From assembly GCA_934488695.1 (NCBI GenBank), contig CAKSSH010000019.1, forward strand, positions 1 through 29,006: a DNA stretch of 29,006 bases, in the 5' to 3' direction. Below are positions 7,460 through 15,402 of the stretch, piece after piece (position 1 is the first letter of the stretch; every line of letters starts with the position of its first letter). Source of the stretch: an uncultured Oscillospiraceae bacterium (GTDB lineage Bacteria > Bacillota > Clostridia > Oscillospirales > Ruminococcaceae). The notes under the pieces are model-generated. The model made no database searches. It was not told the DNA's origin and worked only from the letters and a program-made list of their open reading frames with translations. The position numbers were made by a program, and so were the translations under genes.

Positions 7460-10400
7460 TTACGGAATGGTTCTGAAAACGGACGGCAAGCCGGCGTAAT
7501 TTCTCAAAATCTGCGTAGCGTCCGACCCGTCCACCGTCGGGTTGCCGTTTGTGATTCCGTTCACATTGGCCACCATTCTGCGGTACGCCCTGGTGGCGTC
7601 GTCTCCCTGATCAAAGATGCTCTTCATTCCCGCGTACATCCGCAGGATCTGAGAGGCGTCCGAGCCGTCCGCCGTGCCGTTTCGATTGACGTCGCCATAC
7701 AGCCAGACATCCAGATCCAGTGTCTCGTTTTCGGCGCCGATCGACAGCGTGTACTCGCGCGGACAGTGCTTGGATTTTGACACCCGCACGGTGTAGTTGC
7801 CGGCAGGCACCTCGGCGAAGGAATAGCCCGCGGTGTACTGATTGCCGGTTTTCGTGCCGCCGGAAACGGTGGTTGTAAATGCCGGCGCGCTTTCCCCCTG
7901 CTTTATGAGCTGGATGGTCACAAGGTCGGAGGCGGTGCCAAAGCTGTCCACCTTGCCGGATACGACCACGCCGCTGGAAGTCAAGGTAAAGGTTTTCTGA
8001 ACACGGGTATAGTGATTGTTGCTCTGCAGCGTCACGCCGTCGGTAAGTGTTATGCCATCCACCGTGACGGCAAAGTCATCGGCAAACCAACAATTTGTAT
8101 GGGCGGCATAGGTCACGTCAAACTCATAGACCCGGCCGGGCAACAGCTGCCTGCCCACCATGCTTTCGCCGGTCTCTACATCCCAAACCACGCAGGAGGA
8201 AGAGACAAATCCGTCTGCCTCATAAGTCGGATATTCATTAAAGCGATAGGTCTGCCACGAATCGCTCTCCAAAAGGGTTGCATCAAACCGCCCGATAAGG
8301 GTTGTGCTCTGCTTGTAGTGATAGGCCCCGCTGGTGGAATTATTAACAGAGAGAAGGGCATTTGCACCGTTATCCAGCGTCATATACAGCTGGAAGATAC
8401 CGCCGTTTGCAATACGCCCGACCTCGGAGGATACCTCTATAAACACGCTGTACCTTTTATCCGCTCGGAAGGTACCGTTGGCATTCAGATCGCTGTTGAC
8501 CGAATCGTAATTCCCGTCGCTGTCCTTCCGAATGGTGCACTCCTCGCCCGGATCATATTTATTGTTGCCGTTTTTGTCCACAAACCAGATCAGCTTGGAA
8601 ACATACAGATCTTCGGACTCTTCCACATACGTCTCCTCCACGCGGGTGGGAATTTCACCGACCCGGGGAGCGGCGACCCCCTTCACCGTGGCAGCGGTGT
8701 GAGACGCAACGTCTCCTACATCGAAATAGTACTTAAAGTAGATTGTCGTGCGATTGTCGCCGGAATACCGATAACGGTAATAGAGGGTCACATTGTCCAT
8801 GGCATGGCCGTTGACATAGATTGTGGCATTGGGGTCAACGGCAAACCTCTGTCCGGCGGCCGTCTCTTGAGAGAGAAGATTCAACGTGACGTCGTGGTAA
8901 TAAAGACCGTCGGTGTAGCGAGCGGTAGGCTTTTGCTTGTCGTCAAAAACCGGCTTGAGCACACCGTTGTACCATTCCAGGCTGGTATCCGCGTCTGCGT
9001 CCTCATAGGGGTTTCCGCTGCCCTTCGGAGGCTCCGTCAGCTTAGAAACCCGGCTTGAATACCACCAAAGGCTTTTCCCGTTTGCGGCGGTAACGCCCCG
9101 GAGAGAGCTGATGGTGGCCTTCATAAAGGTGGTGTAATGGCCATCATCCCAGTCATCGCCCTCATAGCGGTAGTCGTTTTTCACCGGCTCCCGGGTGGTG
9201 AGATTCACGGTTTCCAGATAGGTGACATCGGGATCTCGGACAAATACGGTCACCGGAATGCACAGCTTGGAAATGCCGGGGTCGCCCTCTTCAAAGGCGT
9301 AATACCCGGTTTCCTCGTAGCGAAACACCCTCGAATAGTAGTTCTCGCTGCCTCCTTCATAGGCAGCAAAGGCACCGATATCGCTCGCCTTGCTCACGCT
9401 TGTTGCGCCAAAGCCCTTGATTTCCAAAGCCGATGCGTCTACGCTGTAGTAGGTGTAGCCGCCGCTGGAGATACTGTCCTTCTTCATCGGCATAAAGTAG
9501 CCGTTCTTGGTAAATGCCCGATAATTAAACCGCAGGTAGTCGTTATACCGAATGTTGTTGATGTCCGCATCGGAAAGGCCGGAGGTCGTCCAGCTGCGAA
9601 CATCGAAATCCAGATATTGGTCTGTGTTCTCGGTGACGCGCAGGCCGCTGGAAGCCCAAACCGCCTTGACCTTCGGCTTCAGCGTCACATAGGACTCTCC
9701 AATGTGCGCGGCATAATCGACCGGCTCGACCTCAAAGCCGGCGATGGGCACATCCACCCGAATTTGCTCGCCGCCCCAGAGCATCCCGTCGGGTTCAATA
9801 ACGTGAAAGCCCACATTGGTCGTTCCCGGACGCATGATCAGGGCTTTACCGGTGTTTTTATCGATCTGTATAATGCTCGGATCCTCCGAAAACCACTCAA
9901 TACGATTGTTTCTGTGTACGTCGATGGTGGCGTCGACAGGATACATGGAGGTTTCAAAATCCAAATCTTTCACGGTAACCGGCACGGTGTAGGGGGTGCA
10001 GTGGGTCCTGCCGTCGCCCGGATCGTAGATCACCGAGCCGTTAATCCGAATATAGTGAGTGATGGATTCCTTTTCAAACCGAACGGTAAAGGGCTCGGAT
10101 TTTTCCCGGTAAGAGATGCCGTCGTTGGTCTTGCCGTAGACAAACGCCTCAAAGGTGTAATCGCCGGGCTTAAAGTTGCTCGCATTTGTTGTGGCGCTGA
10201 AAAATCTCTTGATATCCAGCCGGCCGTTGCTGTCGCACCGCATCTGGCTGTTGCCGATACTGGAGCCGTAGGGACGGCTTTTTAGCTTCAGCCAGTATTC
10301 CGTAACGGTGTACCAGTTGGCGTCGGTATTCAGATTGATCTGCAGCACATGAGAAGCGCTCCAAGACATATGACTGTTTTCGCCGGTGATATAGGGCATT

Positions 10401-12778
10401 CTGTTATTGTCATAGTTTTTTCCGGCGAGCAAAATCGGGTTGGGGCTGTACCACGTTTTCCCGTCGTAAACAAACTTTGCGCGGTAGGTGCCGCTGCGGT
10501 CCGCAGAGCAGCGGCCGTTTTGATCAAGCGGCACATCAAAGGGCAAATAGTTCCATTCGCTTAGCGGCCGAAACTCCCACTTCACATCGGCAACGCTGAG
10601 CTTTTTCCCGGTTTGCGGGTCTTTGATATCCAAATTCTTCAAAAACTCAAACCCGGGGTCCAGGGTAACGCTCCTGCCCGGCAGAGCATATACCACGTCG
10701 TTTCGGTTGGGGGTCACAAACTCGGTCTCCCCCGAGCCGTCGCGCTTAACGCCTATGGAGGGCATGGCAAATACGGTTTTTTGCTGCCACGTATAGCTGG
10801 TGCCTCCCGCGCCGTCGGGAACAAACAGTCCCAAAGACAGATCAAGGGGTCCCGGCTGCAGCGGCGTAAACTCCCAGGGCTGTTGCACCGGCTTGCCGCT
10901 GCCGAAGTCGATCCACTTGGTTTTGCAGGTTTTGCCGTTTTCAAGATGATAATACCGATAGTCGTAACCGCTTTCGGTGTCATCCTTGATGCCCATCTGT
11001 TGCAGCTTGTTTACGGTAGCGGCGTCCGGAAAGACCCTAAAGTTCTGAGGCTCTCCCGTTCCCGTAACCGTGGTTTCCACCTCAAAGTTCATAAACTTCG
11101 TGACCTCGCCTACCGGCGCGTCGGAAATACGGAACCAATATGCACCGGCGAAGGAGCGCGTATAGCTATTGTGGCCGACCCACTTTTCCTCCACCCGCAT
11201 TTTGAGAAAATAGGTCTGCCCTTTCTGATAAGAGATTTTCTGGCCCTTGTTGGTTCGCAAATCGTTGAGATTGCAGATGGGGGCCGTGGATTCCAGCTCC
11301 GCCGAAAGCGGAGAAGAGTTCAAGCTCAAATAAACCGAGTAATACCAGGTGATAGTGCGGTCGGTTCTGTTCTGATAGTCATATGCCAGCCATTCTTCCT
11401 CATCCGGGGAGTAATACGGCGTATACGTGGCAGACACTAAGTATGGCACATTTTCGTTGGGATTATAGTTCCTGGAGCCGTCGGCCGTATTATTTTCAGC
11501 CTCAACTCGTGAATTGGTATTATGATACTTACTCTGCGTCTTGGGCCGGATAACGGTCTTTTTGCTGCCGGTTGCATCTCCATCTTCCTCGGAAAGCTCC
11601 TCGCCGCCGTAGATGAAGTCCGCCTCCTCCATATCGACCCATTCCTGCAGAATATTCACGTCACCGTACCGGCCGGGCATATAGTTGTCTCTGGACAATC
11701 CCTTAAAAGCATTTGGGATATCGGTACTACTCGAGCTGTGCCCTTGGATAACCACCTTATCGACCTTATGCGTGTCAAAGGTGCCGGCCTTGATTTTTAC
11801 GTTGATCTTATCCTTGTCATAATTCGGATATTGGAACACGTCGGCGCCGCCGCAGCCCTTAAAATACCCGTCCGAAATCTTGATTTCCGCGCCCTTTTTC
11901 ACCTGGAAAACAGCGCATTTCTGCACTTTTTTGTCACCGGGGCCCGGTTTCCAACCGGTTGCCGGCGTCAGGCTATAGCCGCGCGCCAAAAGAGAGCCAC
12001 CCACCACGGTGACCTTACTGTTTTCGCCTGCCACCACCACAGAGCCGTTGACCTGGCCGCGGGCGTAACCGTCGTAGCAGTACTCATTATCGGGGCCGTT
12101 ACAGCAGGCAGCGTAAAGATACTGCTTTTTAGAACGGCCGCAAACAAATTCCGCGCCGGAGGCATTGATAAACAGCTCACCGCCGGGCGCAACGTCGAAC
12201 ATATCCACGCGGCAGGTTTCCGCATCGTCCATGTCCTTTTCGGAAAGCAGCCAGCTGTCGCACCGGATCTTGCCGCCGCCCTTGCTGTCTACAATGGTAA
12301 GCTTGGCGCCCTCCCCGATCTTAAACATGGAATACTGCACCGCAATACCGGTGGAAAAATTCTTGCCGTAGAAAAATGTGTTGTCCTTATCATATTTATA
12401 GGGCTTGATGTAGAGGGTCTTGCCGTTTAGGTCAATGACCTTGTTGCGCTTGACCGGAATATTGGCGATCCAGTTGTTTCTTTCGTTTTCAAAGAAGTTC
12501 TCTTCCACGGAAATGTCGCTCTGCAGCCGAATTTTAGCATCGGCACTTGTGCTTTTCAGGCACAGAGCCATGCCCTCGTACCAAAACTTTGAATCCGCTT
12601 TGTAATTGGTTCCATCGGGCCCTTTATGGTTTCCGATGTTGATCCACTGCGAATAGTCATCCGATGCAAGCGCCATGTCCTGTGCACTTGCCGTCACCGC
12701 CGAAAGCGGAAGCGCGCCGACAAGCATTGCAATCACCAAAAACAGGCTAAGCCATCGATTGCATTTTTTCGTTTTCAT
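7460..12778 (-). CDS. Giant secreted dockerin protein with beta-helix-like N-terminal region
   Basis: 1772 residues from ATG 12778; an adjacent ATG at 12781 is only 4 bases from GGAGG, so the second is better spaced. Residues 1-33 are a signal peptide. Residues about 85-345 have the short-strand pattern of a right-handed beta-helix (VIDLNGKTLYIKP, KLTIVDSKGGGKIRC, VVVAGENSKVTVVGGSLLA). Long Tyr- and Trp-rich beta-type regions follow, with a Big_2-like stretch near residues 930-1010. The C-terminus has a carboxypeptidase-regulatory-like domain and then a dockerin over the last 80 residues: DVNRNGTADGSD with Asp/Asn at calcium positions 1, 3, 5, 9 and 12, and two helices DGSDA(S/T)QILR(M/N)YAG. 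There is no wall anchor, so surface retention through the neighbouring cohesin is inferred. It lies 61 bp after the pseudo-receiver gene with no terminator between. No catalytic motif was recognised. Confidence 0.88.
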   Translation of the reverse strand: MKTKKCNRWLSLFLVIAMLVGALPLSAVTASAQDMALASDDYSQWINIGNHKGPDGTNYKADSKFWYEGMALCLKSTSADAKIRLQSDISVEENFFENERNNWIANIPVKRNKVIDLNGKTLYIKPYKYDKDNTFFYGKNFSTGIAVQYSMFKIGEGAKLTIVDSKGGGKIRCDSWLLSEKDMDDAETCRVDMFDVAPGGELFINASGAEFVCGRSKKQYLYAACCNGPDNEYCYDGYARGQVNGSVVVAGENSKVTVVGGSLLARGYSLTPATGWKPGPGDKKVQKCAVFQVKKGAEIKISDGYFKGCGGADVFQYPNYDKDKINVKIKAGTFDTHKVDKVVIQGHSSSSTDIPNAFKGLSRDNYMPGRYGDVNILQEWVDMEEADFIYGGEELSEEDGDATGSKKTVIRPKTQSKYHNTNSRVEAENNTADGSRNYNPNENVPYLVSATYTPYYSPDEEEWLAYDYQNRTDRTITWYYSVYLSLNSSPLSAELESTAPICNLNDLRTNKGQKISYQKGQTYFLKMRVEEKWVGHNSYTRSFAGAYWFRISDAPVGEVTKFMNFEVETTVTGTGEPQNFRVFPDAATVNKLQQMGIKDDTESGYDYRYYHLENGKTCKTKWIDFGSGKPVQQPWEFTPLQPGPLDLSLGLFVPDGAGGTSYTWQQKTVFAMPSIGVKRDGSGETEFVTPNRNDVVYALPGRSVTLDPGFEFLKNLDIKDPQTGKKLSVADVKWEFRPLSEWNYLPFDVPLDQNGRCSADRSGTYRAKFVYDGKTWYSPNPILLAGKNYDNNRMPYITGENSHMSWSASHVLQINLNTDANWYTVTEYWLKLKSRPYGSSIGNSQMRCDSNGRLDIKRFFSATTNASNFKPGDYTFEAFVYGKTNDGISYREKSEPFTVRFEKESITHYIRINGSVIYDPGDGRTHCTPYTVPVTVKDLDFETSMYPVDATIDVHRNNRIEWFSEDPSIIQIDKNTGKALIMRPGTTNVGFHVIEPDGMLWGGEQIRVDVPIAGFEVEPVDYAAHIGESYVTLKPKVKAVWASSGLRVTENTDQYLDFDVRSWTTSGLSDADINNIRYNDYLRFNYRAFTKNGYFMPMKKDSISSGGYTYYSVDASALEIKGFGATSVSKASDIGAFAAYEGGSENYYSRVFRYEETGYYAFEEGDPGISKLCIPVTVFVRDPDVTYLETVNLTTREPVKNDYRYEGDDWDDGHYTTFMKATISSLRGVTAANGKSLWWYSSRVSKLTEPPKGSGNPYEDADADTSLEWYNGVLKPVFDDKQKPTARYTDGLYYHDVTLNLLSQETAAGQRFAVDPNATIYVNGHAMDNVTLYYRYRYSGDNRTTIYFKYYFDVGDVASHTAATVKGVAAPRVGEIPTRVEETYVEESEDLYVSKLIWFVDKNGNNKYDPGEECTIRKDSDGNYDSVNSDLNANGTFRADKRYSVFIEVSSEVGRIANGGIFQLYMTLDNGANALLSVNNSTSGAYHYKQSTTLIGRFDATLLESDSWQTYRFNEYPTYEADGFVSSSCVVWDVETGESMVGRQLLPGRVYEFDVTYAAHTNCWFADDFAVTVDGITLTDGVTLQSNNHYTRVQKTFTLTSSGVVVSGKVDSFGTASDLVTIQLIKQGESAPAFTTTVSGGTKTGNQYTAGYSFAEVPAGNYTVRVSKSKHCPREYTLSIGAENETLDLDVWLYGDVNRNGTADGSDASQILRMYAGMKSIFDQGDDATRAYRRMVANVNGITNGNPTVDGSDATQILRNYAGLPSVFRTIP
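7805..7945. repeat. Direct duplicate of window bases 1-141
   Basis: The inner copy of the duplicated segment, lying inside the dockerin gene just before the dockerin codons. The two copies share the reading frame and differ at two bases. Confidence 0.95.
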
Positions 12779-12839
12779 CATGTTTCCTCCTTGTTCTGTT
12801 CAGATCGTCTCTCAAAGGTCTCTTTTTCGGTTATTGCTA

Positions 12840-13223
12840 TTACATTGCATAAATTTGATCCATCAGATATTCGGCGGTCATGGAGCCGTAGAAAAACTGG
12901 TCAATCAGGCCGTTTTTCTTGGCGTCCCGGATGTCCTTTGCCGCCTGGCGTTCGGTATTGGAGTCCACAATCAAGGCAATTTTGCAATCGGGACACACCG
13001 CCTTGACCTCGTCCCGGAGCCGCAGCCTCTCGCAAAGCTTCCACGGGGAGTAGCCCGTAACCTCCATAATCAACACCGACGGCTTAAACACCCTGCAAAG
13101 CTCCACGGTGTCCTTCGGGGACTCTGCTCGGACAACGCCGATATCGTAATCCGATTTTTCAAATGCGGTCGCCGCCGCGTCGGCAAACAGAAAATTCTGC
13201 ATGTCGACCACAATTTTTTGCAT
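12840..13223 (-). CDS. Stand-alone pseudo-receiver domain protein
   Basis: 127 residues with GGGGGAGG just before the ATG. The alternating pattern resembles a response-regulator receiver: KIVVDMQN (strand 1), PSVLIMEV (strand 3), KIALIVDS (strand 4), GLIDQFFYGS (strand 5). The key residues are missing: the strand-1 acidic pair is not present, the phospho-acceptor Asp is Glu54 (LIMEVTG), and the strand-5 Lys is replaced in FFYGSM. It has no DNA-binding or output domain and no signal peptide, so it is probably cytoplasmic. It is the first gene of the dockerin/cohesin operon, directly under the promoter at 13295-13323. A phosphorylation-independent regulator or partner of the split kinase system at 13.8-17.0 kb is plausible but unproved. 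Confidence 0.8.
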   Translation of the reverse strand: MQKIVVDMQNFLFADAAATAFEKSDYDIGVVRAESPKDTVELCRVFKPSVLIMEVTGYSPWKLCERLRLRDEVKAVCPDCKIALIVDSNTERQAAKDIRDAKKNGLIDQFFYGSMTAEYLMDQIYAM

Positions 13224-13294
13224 TGAGCCTCCCCCTTCCTTTCTTTATTGACAATATATCGGGTGGTTTTTTATTATACTTTGCCTACGCTATC

Positions 13295-13323
13295 ATTATA
13301 CCAAAGAAAAAACGGACTGTCTG
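13295..13323 (-). promoter_or_regulatory. Sigma-70/A-type promoter of the dockerin-cohesin operon
   Basis: On the minus strand: -35 CAGACA (13318-13323), 17-bp spacer, perfect -10 TATAAT (13295-13300) preceded by TGG (extended -10). Transcription should start near 13288, giving a leader of about 65 bases to the pseudo-receiver ATG. Confidence 0.7.
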
Positions 13324-13341
13324 TCCTCAAAAATGAGGACA
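13322..13341. promoter_or_regulatory. Palindrome overlapping the -35 (candidate operator)
   Basis: TGTCCTCA (13322-13329) and TGAGGACA (13334-13341) form a perfect 8-bp dyad around AAAA. It touches the -35 hexamer and continues upstream, a fitting place for a repressor or for a class II activator. Confidence 0.55.
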
Positions 13342-13354
13342 AATGTGTCCTTTA

Positions 13355-13377
13355 ATTGTAAACAATTTGTGAACAAT
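13355..13377. promoter_or_regulatory. Two tandem dyads one helical turn apart (candidate activator sites)
   Basis: ATTGTAAACAAT (13355-13366) is a perfect dyad (ATTGT/ACAAT); TTTGTGAACAAT (13366-13377) is a near copy, with centres 11 bp apart. They lie roughly 70-90 bp upstream of the inferred transcription start. The spacing suggests two regulator protomers on one DNA face; which regulator binds is unknown. Confidence 0.45.
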
Positions 13378-13401
13378 CGCTTTTTAACGGGGGTTTTACA
13401 G

Positions 13402-13428
13402 AAAAAAGCCCCGCTAAAAGCGGGGCTT
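13402..13428 (-). terminator. Rho-independent terminator downstream of the response regulator gene
   Basis: Stem AAGCCCCGC (13406-13414) with GCGGGGCTT (13420-13428), 5-base loop. On the minus strand it is followed at once by a T-run (13402-13407 complement). It probably ends the signalling operon about 355 bp past its last stop codon, insulating the next promoter. Confidence 0.85.
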
Positions 13429-13439
13429 CAACAATTGTT

Positions 13440-13782
13440 TTTTGAAAAAGGGGCGGGGCGCCGGAAAGCGCAAAATGCGGGTGGCTGCGGCGGGGCGCCG
13501 GCAGGGTGCGCCGCCGGAAAGCGCAAAATGCGGGGCGGCCGCGGCGGGGGCGGCAGGGTACGCCGCCGGGCTTGCCCGGCGACAGCGAAAAGCACCGCAC
13601 GTCACAAATTACGCACAGACGCGGCGGGGCACCGGCAGGGTGCGGCAGCATTTTTGCCCTTAAAGGCAGGTGGCCGTTTCCAAAGAGAAAGCGCCCGCGG
13701 TAGGGGGCGGCAGGGTGCGGCGCCGGAAAGCGCAAAACGCGGGTGGCCGCGGCGGGGGCGGCCGCAGGGTGCGGCGCCGGAT
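13440..13782. repeat. GC-rich spacer with dispersed short repeats
   Basis: No convincing gene. A 22-bp unit beginning CGCCGGAAAGCGCAAAA occurs at 13459-13480, 13512-13533 and 13721-13742 (the last with one change). The motif CGGCAGGGTGCG or a close variant occurs about five times between and beside them. The pattern is a mosaic, not a clean tandem array. ORFs crossing it in several frames are low-complexity Arg/Ala/Gly translations. Confidence 0.75.
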
Positions 13783-14436
13783 TCAGCCTTCCTCGGACGT
13801 GTCCGGCCGGCTTTCCGGCACGACCAGACGTTTGCCGACCGCGGCAACCATCAGGCGGTTTCGATTCGGGTAGCCGGTCTTTTCCAGCATCCGGTTGATA
13901 TAGGTACGCACCGAGGATTCCGCCACATTCATCCGCGCGGCAATCTCGGTGTTGGTTTTTCCCTCACAGAGCAGGCGCAGCGTCTCCATCTCCTGGTCGG
14001 ACAGGTCGCAGGAAAGGACCCGTCCCAACGGCACCGCCGGCAGCTCCTGCGGCCAAAAACGCTCGCCCGAAAGCGTTCCCTCGATAACGGTAACCAAATC
14101 CTCGGAGGGCGCGTCTTTATACCAAAAGCTATCGGCGCCGATTTCCCTTGCCCGGTTCAAAAAACGCCCCTCCAGCATGGAGGTCACCATAACGACCTTG
14201 ACCCGGGGGTATTTCTTTTTAATGCTCTCTGCGGCGGCAAGCCCATCCGAATCGTGCTCGGTGCAGATATCCATCAGCACCAAGTCCACCTCTCCTTCGG
14301 CACATTTTTGGGGCGCCGCCTCGGCGCAGGTCAACGCGCCGACAACCGTGCAGTCTTGGCACTTATCCACGCAAGAAAACAAGTAGTTTCTCGCCAGGGT
14401 CTGATCCTCAACAATCAAAATTTTTCTCACGGCCAT
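13783..14436 (-). CDS. NarL/LuxR-family response regulator
   Basis: 217 residues from ATG 14436; GGGGGAG lies 8 bases upstream, so the TTG one codon earlier is rejected. Residues 1-120 are a complete receiver: acidic pair Glu10-Asp11 in LIVEDQ, phospho-acceptor Asp56 in LVLMDI, Thr85/Ser86 in MVTSM, Lys107 in WYKDA. Residues about 144-205 are a LuxR-type helix-turn-helix (LSDQEMETLRLLCEGKTNTEIAARM would be the first half; VAESSVRTYINRML the recognition part). The gene starts 3 bp past the kinase stop codon and is the last of three in the operon. It should be phosphorylated by the kinase at 14440-15402 and act as a DNA-binding regulator. The dyads at 13.32-13.38 kb are its nearest candidate targets, which is inference. 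Confidence 0.93.
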   Translation of the reverse strand: MAVRKILIVEDQTLARNYLFSCVDKCQDCTVVGALTCAEAAPQKCAEGEVDLVLMDICTEHDSDGLAAAESIKKKYPRVKVVMVTSMLEGRFLNRAREIGADSFWYKDAPSEDLVTVIEGTLSGERFWPQELPAVPLGRVLSCDLSDQEMETLRLLCEGKTNTEIAARMNVAESSVRTYINRMLEKTGYPNRNRLMVAAVGKRLVVPESRPDTSEEG

Positions 14437-14439
14437 CAA

Positions 14440-15402
14440 TTATTCTCCCCCGAAAAGCTTGGATTTCGGTATCCCGATAAGCAGCATGAATTCCGGCAGA
14501 CTCTGCACCGTCATATAACCGCCCGCCCGCTCCGTCCGGCGGCGCAGATTGGAAAGGCCGCCGCCCTCGACGATTTCCGTCGTCGGCTGAATGCCGTTAT
14601 TGCGAATCATGGCGGTATAGTAAGCGTCGCTCTGAGTAACGGTGACGTACAGCTCGGTCGCCTTTGCATACTGCACGGCATTATTGAGCGCCACCAAAGC
14701 GGCGGAATACAAAAACTCGGCGGCCTCCTCCGGCAGCTCCATGCCGACAAGGCAGACAGTAACGTCACTTTTCTCGGCTTGGGATAACAGCCGCTCCTTG
14801 GCGGACACCTTGCCCATTTCGCGAAAGGCCATGCTCTTTTCCCACTCCTGCACCACCTGTTCCTCAGTGATGTTCGGCATGTCGCCGCTTAAAAACCGCT
14901 TGGTCACGGTAATACAGGCGGCCAGATTATCATGCAGGGCAGATTTGGCGGCAAGGCGCTCCTTTTGCGTCGCTAATGCTTCGGCGTTTTCGGCAAGCTC
15001 TCTTAAAAGCTTTGCGTCCTCGGCAAGCATCCGGTTGTCCTCTTCCAAAAGCAGGAGCGCTTGGTGAAGCTGCGTCACGTCGTCGGCGGTCAGGCGAATA
15101 TAGCTGTTCCCGCTTTTGTCCGAAACGGCCCTCTTATCAAACTGCCACACCGAGCCGTCCGGAAACCGGAAGGTGTTTTCGGCGCTTTCAACCGGATGAA
15201 TATCCGCCGGCGGAGAAAGCAGCGCCTTTTCCACCTCGCCGAGATATTGCAGATTGCTGCCCAACAGAAACCGGCTGAGGCGGTACATCTGCAGATTGCA
15301 GAGGATCGGCAGGCCTTCCTTTTCAAAAAAACAGATCCCCTGCGGCAGCTTATCAAAGCCCTCCTTGACGGCGTTGCGCCCCGGGCGTTTGCGGTCAGGC
15401 AT
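14440..15402 (-). CDS. Soluble NarL-type sensor histidine kinase
   Basis: 320 residues from ATG 15402, chosen for AGGAGGTG upstream; this start overlaps the end of the membrane sensor gene by 8 bp, so translation is probably coupled. There is no membrane segment. Residues 15-115 look PAS-like (LPQGICFFEKEGLPILCN, then FPDGSVWQF). A helical region 110-170 carries the likely phospho-accepting His157 in ALHDNLAA. The ATPase part has an N-box (ALNNAVQYA, 239-247) and G-box (GGGLSNLRRRTERAGG, from 280). The usual Asp of the DxG box is Asn (RNNG, 267-270). Role: phosphorylate the response regulator encoded 3 bp downstream, with input probably from the adjacent membrane protein. Confidence 0.88.
   Translation of the reverse strand: MPDRKRPGRNAVKEGFDKLPQGICFFEKEGLPILCNLQMYRLSRFLLGSNLQYLGEVEKALLSPPADIHPVESAENTFRFPDGSVWQFDKRAVSDKSGNSYIRLTADDVTQLHQALLLLEEDNRMLAEDAKLLRELAENAEALATQKERLAAKSALHDNLAACITVTKRFLSGDMPNITEEQVVQEWEKSMAFREMGKVSAKERLLSQAEKSDVTVCLVGMELPEEAAEFLYSAALVALNNAVQYAKATELYVTVTQSDAYYTAMIRNNGIQPTTEIVEGGGLSNLRRRTERAGGYMTVQSLPEFMLLIGIPKSKLFGGE

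Noticed and set aside
7460..12778. Reading the beta-helix-like region as a pectate lyase or other polysaccharide lyase
   Set aside because: Strand periodicity is visible, but no catalytic motif of those enzymes could be recognised.
13273..13278. Second TATAAT on the minus strand as another promoter of the pseudo-receiver operon
   Set aside because: No -35-like hexamer lies at 16-18 bp spacing.
13333..14787. 484-residue plus-strand ORF across the terminator, repeat spacer and response regulator gene
   Set aside because: It translates a terminator and low-complexity repeats, then runs antisense to a complete receiver/LuxR gene.
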